From Streptomyces sp. NP160 (GTDB lineage: Bacteria > Actinomycetota > Actinomycetes > Actinomycetales > Quadrisphaeraceae), in the NCBI RefSeq assembly GCF_006335115.1, contig NZ_VDMJ01000054.1, positions 1 through 39,679 on the forward strand: a stretch of 39,679 nt of DNA. The letters are read 5' to 3'. Position 1 is the first letter of the stretch; each line of letters starts with the position of its first letter. The notes beneath the pieces were generated by a model. The model saw only the letters and a program-made list of their open reading frames with translations. It had not been told where the DNA came from and ran no database searches. The position numbers and the translations under genes are program-made. Positions 29,147 through 37,165 of the stretch are shown here, piece by piece.

Positions 29147-29181
29147 CCCCCGCCCTCGCAGCCCCGGCCGGGCCGGCTGGC

Positions 29182-29245
29182 GTCCGGTGGGGAGGCTGTC
29201 GTCCGCTACCGGGGCTGGACCCGGACGCGAGTCTCCCCACCGGAC
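29182..29245. terminator. long-loop inverted repeat between convergent genes
   Basis: GTCCGGTGGGGAG (29182-29194) pairs perfectly with 29233-29245 across a 38-nt loop, in the 184-nt gap between the YdeI-type and AI-2E-type genes. It could end transcription from both sides. Confidence 0.5.
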
Positions 29246-29330
29246 CTCAGGCTCCCCGGTGCCGCCGCTGGTGGTCTCCCTCGTCGGCGTCCGGCGCGGT
29301 CGAGGACGTCGAGGTCGAGACGGCGGCTCG

Positions 29331-30794
29331 TCAGCGGGTCAAGCGGCCGGCGGCGGAGCGCAGCCGCCGGGCGAGGGACCCACGGCGGCCCGTCCCGTCC
29401 TCGGGAGCAGCCTGCTGCCCGCCGGGCCAGCCCTGCTCGGTGGGGACCCCGGTCCACTCCTCGGCGGCCGAGCTCGGGCGGGGCTGCTCCGCCGGCTCGG
29501 AGCCCGCCACCGCCTCGGACGGGGCGGCCTGAACAGGGCCCGGGGCGGGCGCAGCCGGGGCGTGCGCCGCGGCGTCCGTCGTCGTCGGGCCGGTGACGGG
29601 GGCGGTCGCCGGCTGCGGGGCGGGGTGGCGGTGGGGGAGGTGCACCCCCGGCAGGTGCGGCAGGTGCACGTGGGGCAGCGCGGGACGGCGCACCGGCACC
29701 CCCCGGGTGCTCCCGGCGACCAGCGGCAGCATCCAGCGGGCGCGCGGGTCGGCGTCGATGAGCACCGCGCGCGCCAGCAGGCTCAGCGGCACGGCGAGCA
29801 GCGCCCCCAGCCCGCCCAGCACGAAGCCCCAGAAGACCACGGACAGGAACGTCAGCGTGGCCGACAGCCCGACCGCGCTGCCCACGATCTTCGGCTGGAT
29901 GAGCCCCTGGATCACCACGTTGATGACCGTGTAGATGACCACGACGAGCAGCGCGTTCTCGGGACCGTTGGCCAGCAGCGCCAGCAGCGCCGGAGGGGCG
30001 ACGCCCAGGAGGAACCCGATGTTGGCGACGTAGTTGGTGACGAAGGAGACCAGTCCCCACAGCAGCGCCAGCGGCACCCCGAGCCACACCAGCGCCACCA
30101 CGTCGAGCACGGCGACGATGGCGCCGAAGACCGTGGAGACCACGAGGTAGCGGCGGGTGCCGGAGGCGAAGGTGCGCATCGCCTCGACGGCGTCGCGGTG
30201 CAGGGCGGAGGCCTGGTCGAGCAGCTTGGGGAAGGGCGCCGCGTCGAGCACGAGGAAGAACAGCAGCAGCAGCACGAACGCGAAGTCCGTCAGCCCCGAG
30301 GCCAGGCCCGACACCAGCGTCTGCGCGTACCCGAGCAGCTCGTACGGGTTGGCGCTGTTGATCATCCGGATGAGCTCGGCCTGGTTGAAGCCGATCTGGG
30401 TCAGCAGGTCCAGCAGCTGGTCGCGCAGCTCGATGAGCTGGGGCGCGTACTGGGGCAGTGTGGTGGCCAGCTCCACCGCCGACCACGCCAGCGACGCGGC
30501 CAGCGCCGCGACGATGAGGTAGACCACCACGAGGTTGACGGCCACCCCCGTCCAGGTGGCCACCCACTGCGGCACCCACGGCGAGGCGCCCAGGCGCTGG
30601 ACCCTGGCGCCCAGGGGGTGCACGACGATGACCAGCACGACCGCGAGGAAGGCCGGTCCGACGCTGCCGGAGAAGGCCTTGAGGCCGGCGACGGCGACGA
30701 CGACGGCCGCGAAGGCCACCAGCAGCCGCAGGCTGCGCGAGCCGGCGGCGGGGTCGGGTGGTGGCGCTGCGGGGACGTCCGGCGCCGCGGTCAC
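29331..30794 (-). CDS. AI-2E family transporter (TqsA/PerM-like permease) with His/Pro-rich tail
   Basis: The first 365 residues of this 487-residue protein match the AI-2E/PerM family: paired N-terminal helices, a long amphipathic region (about 105-160), FLVLDA, and the core VSFVTNYVANIGFLLG and IQGLIQPKIVGSAVGLSATLTFLSVVFWGFVLGGLGALLAVPL segments. Family members export small solutes, for example the quorum signal AI-2 or sodium in exchange for protons; the substrate here is unknown. The last 120 residues form a disordered, Pro/Ala-rich cytosolic tail that opens with a cluster of seven histidines (about 375-390). The start is GTG 30794, in a 4-nt overlap with the gluconokinase stop. It is last in galM-gntK-permease. 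Confidence 0.85.
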   Translation of the reverse strand: MTAAPDVPAAPPPDPAAGSRSLRLLVAFAAVVVAVAGLKAFSGSVGPAFLAVVLVIVVHPLGARVQRLGASPWVPQWVATWTGVAVNLVVVYLIVAALAASLAWSAVELATTLPQYAPQLIELRDQLLDLLTQIGFNQAELIRMINSANPYELLGYAQTLVSGLASGLTDFAFVLLLLFFLVLDAAPFPKLLDQASALHRDAVEAMRTFASGTRRYLVVSTVFGAIVAVLDVVALVWLGVPLALLWGLVSFVTNYVANIGFLLGVAPPALLALLANGPENALLVVVIYTVINVVIQGLIQPKIVGSAVGLSATLTFLSVVFWGFVLGGLGALLAVPLSLLARAVLIDADPRARWMLPLVAGSTRGVPVRRPALPHVHLPHLPGVHLPHRHPAPQPATAPVTGPTTTDAAAHAPAAPAPGPVQAAPSEAVAGSEPAEQPRPSSAAEEWTGVPTEQGWPGGQQAAPEDGTGRRGSLARRLRSAAGRLTR

Positions 30795-31291
30795 AGGCCG
30801 AGCGCCTCGGCAGCGGCGCGGGCGCAGTCCTGCGGGGAGGAGTCGACGGAGACCACCACGCCGTCCTCGTCGGCGCCGAGGCGCTCGAGGGTGTCCAGCT
30901 GGGAGTCGAGCAGCGAGCTGGGCATGAAGTGCCCGGTCCGCCCGCCGATCCGCTGGGCCAGCAGCTCGCGCGGACCGTCGAGGTGGACGAAGCGGACCCG
31001 GGCCCGGGACCCGCGCAGCACGTCGCGGTAGCTGCGCTTCAGCGCCGAGCAGGTGACCACGGCGTCCTCGCCGGCGTCCGCCCGCTCGCTGGCCCAGTCC
31101 CGGATCGAGCGCAGCCAGGGCCAGCGGTCGTCGTCGGTGAGCGGGTGCCCGCTCTCCATCTTGTCGATGTTGGCCTGCGGGTGGAACTCGTCGGCCTCGG
31201 CGAAGGTCCAGCCGAGGTCCTTCGCGAGCAGCTGGGCGACGGTGGTCTTGCCGCTCCCGGACACGCCCATGACCACGAGGAGCTGGCTCAC
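30791..31291 (-). CDS. gntK: gluconokinase
   Basis: This 166-residue P-loop kinase has Walker A GVSGSGKTT (residues 9-17), FAEADEFHPQANIDKMESGHPLTDDDRWPW (continuous in the protein, the substrate-binding and lid region typical of GntK), CSALKRSYRD and HLDGPRELLAQRI. It makes 6-phosphogluconate from gluconate and ATP, feeding the pentose phosphate or Entner-Doudoroff pathway. The length is normal. The start is GTG 31291, overlapping the aldose epimerase stop by 4 nt, and its own stop overlaps the next gene by 4 nt. No gluconate permease is seen in the window. Confidence 0.93.
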   Translation of the reverse strand: MSQLLVVMGVSGSGKTTVAQLLAKDLGWTFAEADEFHPQANIDKMESGHPLTDDDRWPWLRSIRDWASERADAGEDAVVTCSALKRSYRDVLRGSRARVRFVHLDGPRELLAQRIGGRTGHFMPSSLLDSQLDTLERLGADEDGVVVSVDSSPQDCARAAAEALGL

Positions 31292-32268
31292 GAGCGCGCG
31301 CCGTCGGCCGAGGGGGTGGGGGCGCGCAGCGGCTCGATGCGCCACCACGAGCGGGTGCTCTGGCCGCGCTCGAGCACGCGCAGGTCGGTGCCGGTGCGCA
31401 GCGCGTCGGGCGGGCAGGTCATGGGCTCCACGGCCAGGCCCACGCGGTCGTCCTCGGGCTCGGGCCGGTCGGCCGTGTGCACCTGCACCCACGGGCAGTC
31501 CTGCGGGTCCCAGTGCACCGCGACGCCGGTCCCGTCGGCGGCGAGCACGCGCGCGCTGCCGGCGTCCGGACCGCTCAGCTGCGCGTAGGCGTCGTCCACG
31601 GAGCGGCCGCGCAGCGGGGCCCCGCCGCGGAAGTCGAGGTCGGTGCCGTCGACGGGGCGCAGCTGCTCGCGGCCGTCCTCGCCCAGCACGGGCAGCAGCC
31701 GGTCGGGGTCGACCACGAGGGTGGCGCCGGCGGACAGCTCGAAGGTCCAGTCGTCCACGCGCCCCGGCCCTGCCACGAGGTAGGGGTGGATGGAGGTGCC
31801 GTAGGGCGCGGGGACGTCGCCGACGCCGGTGGCCTCCAGCTCCCAGGTCAGGCCGGCGTCGGGGCCCTCCTCGACGAGGCGGTAGCTGACCCGCAGCTCG
31901 AGGTGGCCGGGGTAGCCGGCCTGCGGCCAGACCGTGGTGCCCAGGACGACGGAGTCGGCGGAGCGCTCCAGCAGGTCCCACGGCTGCCAGCACACGAGTC
32001 CGTGCAGGGCGCAGCCGCGGTCGGGCTCGGTCAGTGCCAGCTGCTGCTGCGCGCCCTGCCAGCTCCAGAGGCCGTCGCCGGTGCGGTTGGGCCACGGCGC
32101 CAGCACCGACCCGCGGTAGTGCTTGCGGGGCGAGCCCTCGGGGAAGGGGACCACCAGGTCGCGGCCGCCGTCGGTGAAGGACCGCAGGCCGCCGCCGACC
32201 TCGGTGACCACCGCCTTCAGCGCGCCGGCGCTGATCTCGTGCTGCTCACCGGAGGCGGGGACCGTCAT
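31288..32268 (-). CDS. aldose 1-epimerase (GalM-type mutarotase)
   Basis: This 326-residue protein has the GalM-like beta-sandwich pattern: APWPNRTGDGLWSWQG, the His in ALHGLVCWQPW, YGTSIHPYLVAG with the second His, and a late Asp/Glu pair in VDDAYAQL and AVEPMTCPPDAL. It equilibrates alpha and beta anomers of aldohexoses. It looks like the YihR/YeaD-like GalM relatives common in actinobacteria rather than E. coli GalM, so the sugar is unsure. ATG 32268 has no clear Shine-Dalgarno, but TAACCT lies 6 nt upstream. It is first in the coupled trio with gluconokinase and the AI-2E-type permease. Confidence 0.9.
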   Translation of the reverse strand: MTVPASGEQHEISAGALKAVVTEVGGGLRSFTDGGRDLVVPFPEGSPRKHYRGSVLAPWPNRTGDGLWSWQGAQQQLALTEPDRGCALHGLVCWQPWDLLERSADSVVLGTTVWPQAGYPGHLELRVSYRLVEEGPDAGLTWELEATGVGDVPAPYGTSIHPYLVAGPGRVDDWTFELSAGATLVVDPDRLLPVLGEDGREQLRPVDGTDLDFRGGAPLRGRSVDDAYAQLSGPDAGSARVLAADGTGVAVHWDPQDCPWVQVHTADRPEPEDDRVGLAVEPMTCPPDALRTGTDLRVLERGQSTRSWWRIEPLRAPTPSADGARS

Positions 32269-32274
32269 GGAGCG

Positions 32275-32280
32275 AGGTTA
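32275..32280 (-). promoter_or_regulatory. -10 box for a leaderless epimerase transcript
   Basis: On the minus strand TAACCT lies exactly 6 nt before the ATG at 32268. It is squeezed between that start and the stop of the upstream nucleotidyltransferase (32289), so the epimerase operon seems to have its own promoter. Confidence 0.5.
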
Positions 32281-32288
32281 GAGGCAGC

Positions 32289-33191
32289 TCACGCCGGTGG
32301 GCCCACCCCGGGCTCCGCACACCCCACCGTGACCGGCCGCTGCGCCGTGCCGGCGCGCACCGCGTCCACGAGGTGCTCGTCGGCCTCCACGACCGCGCCC
32401 GGCCACACGACGGACCGCTCCAGCGTCCCGCGGACCACCGCCCCGGGGCTGACGGCGCTCGCGCCGCCGGTGGCGAGGAGGTTGGCGCGCAGGTAGTCGG
32501 CGGGGGTGCCGCAGTCGACGGCGCTGCCGGCGGGCACCACCGCCAGGTCCAGGCCGTCCGCGTCCCCCGCGGGGCGCGCGGCGAGCTCTCGCCAGAGCAC
32601 CTCGTAGAGGCCCGAGGGGACGGGCTCCAGCCGGTCCAGCAGGTGCGCGGGCAGCACGCACGAGCCCACGTAGCGGACACCGGTGCCGTCGGCGGTGCGG
32701 AAGTCGGCGCGGGCGCCGGGCGCCGCGGGCTCGCACAGCAGGCGGCACCGCCGGCCGTCCCAGCCGCGGACCAGGCCGGCGAGCAGCGCGGGTCCGTCGG
32801 GCATCCAGGCGTCGGCGTTGGTGACCACGGCGGACCTCCCGGCCAGCCAGGTGCGCAGCGCGCCGAGCGCCCCCGCCGTCCCCAGCGCCGGCGGCAGCGC
32901 ACCCGCCCGCGCAGCGGCACCTGCGCCACCGCTGTCGTCGTCGGCTGCGACGGGGAGCTGGTCCTCGCGGCTGACGTGCGCCCTGCCCGCTGCCGCTGCG
33001 GCCACCTGGTCCGCCAGGGCGTGCGCGTTGACCGCCACCCGGGCGGGCGCGGGCCCGGCCTCGCCCAGGGCGGCGGACACGCGCGCGAGCGCGCCGTCCA
33101 GCAGGGGGGTGCCGCCCACGGGCACCAGCGCCTTGGGCACCAGGTCCGTCAGCGGCCGCAGCCGCGTGCCCGCCCCGGCTGCCAGGACCAC
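32289..33191 (-). CDS. sugar-phosphate nucleotidyltransferase-like protein
   Basis: The N-terminal half has the NTP-transferase fold: VVLAAGAGTRLRPLTDLVPKALVPVGGTPLL, the nucleotide-binding loop with the Arg and Lys seen in RmlA/GlmU/GalU enzymes (continuous in the protein), and TNADAW in place of the usual metal-binding GD. A C-terminal part (VDCGTPADYLRANLLA, then a short left-handed-helix-like VSPGAVVRGTLERSVVWPG) follows. Such enzymes make NDP-sugars; the substrate is unknown. The start is unclear. GTG 33191 cuts the first strand short, while a CTG at 33236, overlapping the Nudix stop as CTGA, would add 15 residues and fit the family better. No Shine-Dalgarno supports either. Confidence 0.8.
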   Translation of the reverse strand: MVLAAGAGTRLRPLTDLVPKALVPVGGTPLLDGALARVSAALGEAGPAPARVAVNAHALADQVAAAAAGRAHVSREDQLPVAADDDSGGAGAAARAGALPPALGTAGALGALRTWLAGRSAVVTNADAWMPDGPALLAGLVRGWDGRRCRLLCEPAAPGARADFRTADGTGVRYVGSCVLPAHLLDRLEPVPSGLYEVLWRELAARPAGDADGLDLAVVPAGSAVDCGTPADYLRANLLATGGASAVSPGAVVRGTLERSVVWPGAVVEADEHLVDAVRAGTAQRPVTVGCAEPGVGPPA

Positions 33192-33232
33192 CCCGGCGAG
33201 GGCGCCCGGGAAGGGGGCGGCGCCGGCGCGGC

Positions 33233-33790
33233 TCAGGGCAGGAGCCGCCCGCCGCGGGCGCCGTCGGCCAGGGCGTCGACGAGCCCGGCGAGGATGGAGC
33301 GGGTCGCGGAGTCCGCGTCGCGGGAGGCTTCCTGCGGGGTGAGCCAGGCGAAGCCGCGGGCCTCGCCACCGGGCACCACCTCCGGGCGCTGCTCGACCAC
33401 CACCCGGTAGACGACGTCCACCCGGCGCACGCCGGGCTCCACCAGAGCCGTCACCGGGACGCCGACGCGCACCCGCAGGCCGGTCTCCTCGCGCACCTCG
33501 CGCTCGACCCCGGGGGCGGGCGCCTCGCCGCGGTCCAGCAGGCCGCCCGGCAGCGACCAGCCACCGCGGTGCGGCTGGCGCAGGAACAGCACCGCGCCGT
33601 CGTGCTCCACCGCGCAGACCGCCCCGACGGTGTAGCTGGGGGTCCCGGCGCGCACGAGCGCCCGGCGCACCGGGGCGGGCGTGACGCGGAACGCGCGCAG
33701 CACCGCGGTGTGCGCGGTCCCGCGCAGCCCCGGCGGGACGCGCTCGAGCAGCGCGCCCAGCGGACCGGACCGGTGCCCCTGCTCGCCCAT
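33233..33790 (-). CDS. Nudix hydrolase
   Basis: This 185-residue protein has a complete Nudix box, G-x5-E-x7-REVREETGL, in the middle (starting at GGLLDRGE), after AVEHDGAVLFLRQPHRGGWSLPGG. It hydrolyses a nucleoside diphosphate linked to another group; the substrate cannot be told. The first 45 residues are a basic, Pro/Arg-rich extension. The start is ATG 33790, with TAGGCT ending 6 nt upstream and no Shine-Dalgarno, which suggests a leaderless transcript. Its stop lies at the start region of the nucleotidyltransferase gene, so the two form an operon. It is divergent from the glycerophosphodiesterase gene across 205 nt. Confidence 0.9.
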   Translation of the reverse strand: MGEQGHRSGPLGALLERVPPGLRGTAHTAVLRAFRVTPAPVRRALVRAGTPSYTVGAVCAVEHDGAVLFLRQPHRGGWSLPGGLLDRGEAPAPGVEREVREETGLRVRVGVPVTALVEPGVRRVDVVYRVVVEQRPEVVPGGEARGFAWLTPQEASRDADSATRSILAGLVDALADGARGGRLLP

Positions 33791-33796
33791 GACCGG

Positions 33797-33802
33797 AGCC
33801 TA
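33797..33802 (-). promoter_or_regulatory. -10 box for a leaderless Nudix transcript
   Basis: On the minus strand TAGGCT lies 6 nt before the ATG at 33790, the same spacing as at guaB, SURF1 and the epimerase. No -35 is recognised. Confidence 0.5.
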
Positions 33803-33921
33803 GGCGCAGCCCCGCCGGAGGCTCGGGGGGCTGCTCCTGCCGGGTGGAGATCGGCCCGCGGGCCGCACCCGCGGGTCCTGCCCCCTGCACGACGGCGCCC
33901 AGGACGCCGATGGAAGGACTG

Positions 33922-33965
33922 GTTCGTCACATCTGCACCTCCTGTTCATCCGTTGTCCCGCGGGC
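33922..33965 (+). promoter_or_regulatory. PHO-box-like array upstream of the glycerophosphodiesterase
   Basis: Four 7-nt elements start every 11 nt, at 33922, 33933, 33944 and 33955: GTTCGTC, CTGCACC, GTTCATC and GTCCCGC. They resemble the GTTCACC-N4 direct repeats bound by PhoP in Streptomyces. The array ends 31 nt before the start codon. The fourth element is weak. Confidence 0.6.
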
Positions 33966-33995
33966 ATCCAGGTCCGGGGAGGAGAGTGGTACTCC

Positions 33996-35081
33996 GTGAG
34001 CAGTGCTGAACCGCTCGTCGGCGGGGTCCCGTCTGTCATCGGACACCGCGGCGCCAGCGGGTACCGGCCCGAGAACACCCTGGCCTCCTACGAGCTCGCG
34101 GCTCGGCTGGGAGCCGACCGCATCGAGCCGGACATCGTGCCGACGCGCGACGGCGTGCTCGTGCTGCGGCACGAGAGCGAGGTCACGCACTCCACGGACG
34201 TGGCCAGCCGCCCCGACCTCGCGGCGCGCCGCACCACCCGCGTCGTCGACGGCCAGCCGGTCACGGGGTGGTTCACCGAGGACCTCAGCTACGACGAGCT
34301 GCGCTCCCTGCGCGCCGTCGAGCCCAGGCCGCACCTGCGTCCCACCACCACCGTGTACGACGGCCTCTACGAGGTCCCGACCTTCGCCGAGCTGCTCGAG
34401 CTCGCCGCGCAGCTGCGGCTGGAGCTGGGGCGCACCATCGTCGTGACCGCCGAGGTCAAGGCCCCCTCGCGCTACGCCGAGGACGGGTTCGACGTGGCCG
34501 CGCTCGTCATCGCCGAGCTTCGCCGGCTCGGGCTGGACGAGCCCGACGCGCCGGTGGCGCTGCAGTGCTTCGAGTCCGCGTTCCTGCGGCGGCTGCGGGC
34601 CGAGGGCCTGCGCGTGCCGCTGGTGCAGCTGGTCGAGGACGACGACGCCGGCCGCGCCGCGTGCACGCCGTGGGGCCTGCGCGAGGTCTCCACCTACGCC
34701 GAGGTGCTCGCGCCCTGCAAGGACATGGTGCTGCCGGTGGCCGCCGACGGGACGCTCGGCCCGGCCACCCCGCTCGTCGCCGACGCCCACCGCGCCGGCC
34801 TGGCCGTGCACGTGTGGACGCTGCGCAACGAGAACGCCTTCCTGCCGGTGTCGCTGAGGGTGGGTCCCTCCGAGGCCGCCCCCGGGCGCGCGCTCGTGGA
34901 GCACCTGGCCTTCCTGGACGCCGGGGTGGACGGGATCTTCACCGACCACCCCGACACCGGTTTCGAGGCCCGCCGCCTGTGGGCCGCGGGCAAGGCGGTG
35001 CCGGGCGCGCGCCGCGGCGGCTCCGGTGGGCCGTCCAGCGCCGCGGGCTCGGCCAGCTCGGGCCAGCGCCTCGCCGGCTGA
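33996..35081 (+). CDS. glycerophosphodiester phosphodiesterase
   Basis: This 361-residue GDPD-family TIM barrel has the catalytic start IGHRGASGYRPENT (H17), the metal-binding E and D in IEPDIVPTRDG and the second His in LRHE. EVKAPSRYA, ALQCFES, VHVWTLRNEN and GIFTDHPD complete the fold. It hydrolyses glycerophosphodiesters to sn-glycerol 3-phosphate and an alcohol. No signal peptide is visible, so it may act in the cytosol, or be exported by an unseen route. GTG 33996 follows GGGGAGGAG. The PHO-box-like array just upstream suggests induction by phosphate starvation, and its product could feed the GlpD enzymes. It ends in a Gly/Ser-rich tail. Confidence 0.92.
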   Translation: MSSAEPLVGGVPSVIGHRGASGYRPENTLASYELAARLGADRIEPDIVPTRDGVLVLRHESEVTHSTDVASRPDLAARRTTRVVDGQPVTGWFTEDLSYDELRSLRAVEPRPHLRPTTTVYDGLYEVPTFAELLELAAQLRLELGRTIVVTAEVKAPSRYAEDGFDVAALVIAELRRLGLDEPDAPVALQCFESAFLRRLRAEGLRVPLVQLVEDDDAGRAACTPWGLREVSTYAEVLAPCKDMVLPVAADGTLGPATPLVADAHRAGLAVHVWTLRNENAFLPVSLRVGPSEAAPGRALVEHLAFLDAGVDGIFTDHPDTGFEARRLWAAGKAVPGARRGGSGGPSSAAGSASSGQRLAG

Positions 35082-35129
35082 GCCCGGCCCCCCGCCACGC
35101 AGCCGAGCGCCCGGCTGCCGCCACGGGAG

Positions 35130-35183
35130 GGTCGGGCGAGGGTCAAGAGATGGTCATGGAGGGTCAAGGGCCCGTCCACCCAC
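35130..35183 (+). promoter_or_regulatory. PHO-box-like array upstream of the 5'-nucleotidase gene
   Basis: GGTCGGG (35130), GGTCAAG (35141), GGTCATG (35152), GGTCAAG (35162) and CGTCCAC (35173) are spaced 11, 11, 10 and 11 nt. The G-G/T-TCA core fits Streptomyces PhoP repeats. The last element lies where a -35 is expected, 17 nt before TAGTGT. Confidence 0.62.
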
Positions 35184-35200
35184 GGCGCCCGAGATGTCCG

Positions 35201-35206
35201 TAGTGT
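35201..35206 (+). promoter_or_regulatory. -10 box of the 5'-nucleotidase gene
   Basis: TAGTGT ends 7 nt before the GTG start and 17 nt after the PHO-box-like array, without a recognisable -35 of its own. This is the pattern of an activator-dependent, leaderless promoter. Confidence 0.5.
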
Positions 35207-35213
35207 CCGGTTC

Positions 35214-37019
35214 GTGACAGCCTCGCGACGCGCCCGCACAGCCCCCGCCGCCCTGGCAGCCGCAGTCCTCGTGCTCGGCACCCCAGTGGTCGCGCACGCG
35301 GCGGACCCCGGGTCCTCCGTGGTGCCGGTCGCACCCCAGCAGCCGGCTCCCGTGCCCGTCGAGGGCGGCGTCCGCCTGACGCTGCTGCACGCGAACGACC
35401 TGGAGTCGGCCCTGCTGCCCGAGGCCGACGAGACCGGCGCGGAGCACGCCGGCGCCGCCCGCTTCGCCGCGCTGGTCGAGCGCCAGCGCGAGGCCGCCGC
35501 GGCGCGCGGACCCGTGCTCACCCTCGCCGGCGGCGACCTCTTCCTGCCCGGTCCCCAGCTCGACGCCAGCCGCCTCGACGGCACCGGAGAGCTCTACGAC
35601 GCCCTGGCCCTCGACGCCGCGGAGTTCGACGCCAGCGCCATCGGCAACCACGACTTCGACCTCACCCCCGACTTCCTCGCCGACTACCTCGACGCCGTCA
35701 GCGACGACGTGCCGTTCGTGGCGGCCAACCTCGACCTGTCCGGCGAGCCGCGCCTGCAGGCGGAGGTCGACGACGGCACCGTGGTCTCCTCGACCGTGGT
35801 GGAGTCCGCGGGCGAGCGCTTCGGCGTCATCGGCATCACCACCCCGGAGCTGCCGGAGCTGACGAGCCTCGGCGAGGTCCGGGTGGACCCCGACCTCGCG
35901 GGGGTCGCCAACGCGCAGGCGGCGGCCCTGGCCGAGGCCGGCGTGACGAAGGTCGTGCTGGTCTCGCACCTGCAGGACGTCGACAACGAGGTCGCGCTCG
36001 TGCCGCAGCTGACCGGCGTCGACGTCGTCGTCGCCGCGGGCGGCGGAGAGGTCATGGCCTCGCCGGGGGACGCGCTGCTGCCCGGTGACGCGGTGAGCAC
36101 CGACGCCGCGGGCGCGCCGCTGGCCTACCCGACCGTGGTGGGCGCCGCCGACGGCGCCCGGGTGCCGGTGGTCACGACGAGCGGGCTCTACCGGTACGTC
36201 GGCCAGCTGGTGGTGGACTTCGACGCCGACGGGCGCCTGGTCGCCGTCGACGACCTCGCGAGCCGCCCGGTGCCCGTGACCTCGACCGGGCCTGACGCCG
36301 TGGAGCCCGACCCCGACGTCGTCGCCGAGGTCGAGGAGCCCGTGGCGGCCTACGTCGACGGCCTGGCCACGGAGGTGGTGGCCCGCACCGAGGTGCCGCT
36401 CGACGGCCGGCGCGACGCGGTGCGCTCGCGGGAGACGGGGCTGGGCTCGCTCGTGGCCGACTCGCTGCTGGCCGCCGGGCGCGCCGGGGCGGAGGCGGCG
36501 GGTGTGGCGCCGCCGGTGGTGGCGCTGCAGAACGGCGGCGGCATCCGCAACGACTCCGTGCTGCCGGTCGGCGACGTCTCGGCGCTGGACACCTACGACG
36601 TCACGCCGTTCGCCAACTTCGTGGCGGTGGCGCCGGAGCTGCCGGTGGAGGCGTTCGTGGCCGCTGTCGACCACGGCGCCGGCGCGGGGGAGGGCTCGTT
36701 CGCGCAGGTGGCGGGCTTCTCGTACACGGCAGACCCGGACGCGCCGGCCGGCTCGCGGGTGCAGGCGCTGACCCTGGCCGACGGGACGCCCGTCGTGGCC
36801 GGCGGGCAGCGGGTGCTGGACGGGACCATCTCCGTGGCCTCGATCGACTTCCTGCTGCGGGGCAGCGACGGCTACGACGCCCTCGACGGGGTGTCCTTCG
36901 AGGTGCTGCCCACCACCCAGCAGCAGGCGCTGCAGGGCTACCTGCGCGACGACCTCGGCGGCACCGTGACGGCCGCGCAGTACCCCGAGGCGGGCACCGG
37001 CCGCATCACCCAGGTCTGA
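35214..37019 (+). CDS. secreted 5'-nucleotidase / 2',3'-cyclic phosphodiesterase family metallophosphatase
   Basis: This 601-residue protein has a signal peptide (about 1-30, probable cleavage after AHA). A calcineurin-like metallophosphatase domain follows (about 50-340; LLHANDLES, LAGGDLF, IGNHDFD, VSHLQDVD), then a 5'-nucleotidase C-terminal domain (about 380-590; NGGGIRN, DVTPFANFV, SIDFLLRGSDGYDAL). It should release phosphate from nucleotides outside the cell. The usual late metal motif GH[ST]H is not seen; AGGGEVMA takes its place, and the usual nucleobase-stacking residues are not obvious. No LPXTG or membrane anchor is found. The start GTG 35214 fits the signal peptide and the -10 box 7 nt upstream. 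The PHO-box-like array suggests a phosphate-starvation role. Confidence 0.9.
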   Translation: MTASRRARTAPAALAAAVLVLGTPVVAHAADPGSSVVPVAPQQPAPVPVEGGVRLTLLHANDLESALLPEADETGAEHAGAARFAALVERQREAAAARGPVLTLAGGDLFLPGPQLDASRLDGTGELYDALALDAAEFDASAIGNHDFDLTPDFLADYLDAVSDDVPFVAANLDLSGEPRLQAEVDDGTVVSSTVVESAGERFGVIGITTPELPELTSLGEVRVDPDLAGVANAQAAALAEAGVTKVVLVSHLQDVDNEVALVPQLTGVDVVVAAGGGEVMASPGDALLPGDAVSTDAAGAPLAYPTVVGAADGARVPVVTTSGLYRYVGQLVVDFDADGRLVAVDDLASRPVPVTSTGPDAVEPDPDVVAEVEEPVAAYVDGLATEVVARTEVPLDGRRDAVRSRETGLGSLVADSLLAAGRAGAEAAGVAPPVVALQNGGGIRNDSVLPVGDVSALDTYDVTPFANFVAVAPELPVEAFVAAVDHGAGAGEGSFAQVAGFSYTADPDAPAGSRVQALTLADGTPVVAGGQRVLDGTISVASIDFLLRGSDGYDALDGVSFEVLPTTQQQALQGYLRDDLGGTVTAAQYPEAGTGRITQV

Positions 37020-37037
37020 CGCGGCCAGGCCGCCCCG

Positions 37038-37097
37038 AGGGTGGCGAGCGCCCATGATCACGACCCGTCTTCCGTGATCATGGGCGCTGGCCACCCT
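37038..37097. repeat. 60-bp inverted repeat containing CCCATGATCACG
   Basis: Two 25-nt arms (37038-37062 and 37073-37097) pair at 24 of 25 positions around a 10-nt loop, between the nucleotidase stop and the helicase promoter. It can act as a terminator, but the symmetrical TGATCA core and a related CCGTGATCATGG at 39659-39670 suggest a dispersed intergenic repeat. Confidence 0.7.
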
Positions 37098-37165
37098 GCG
37101 GGCCGTCCACGGGGCGGCCGCGAGGGGACCCGGGTGTCGGCGGTCGGACGTAGGCTCGTCGGACG

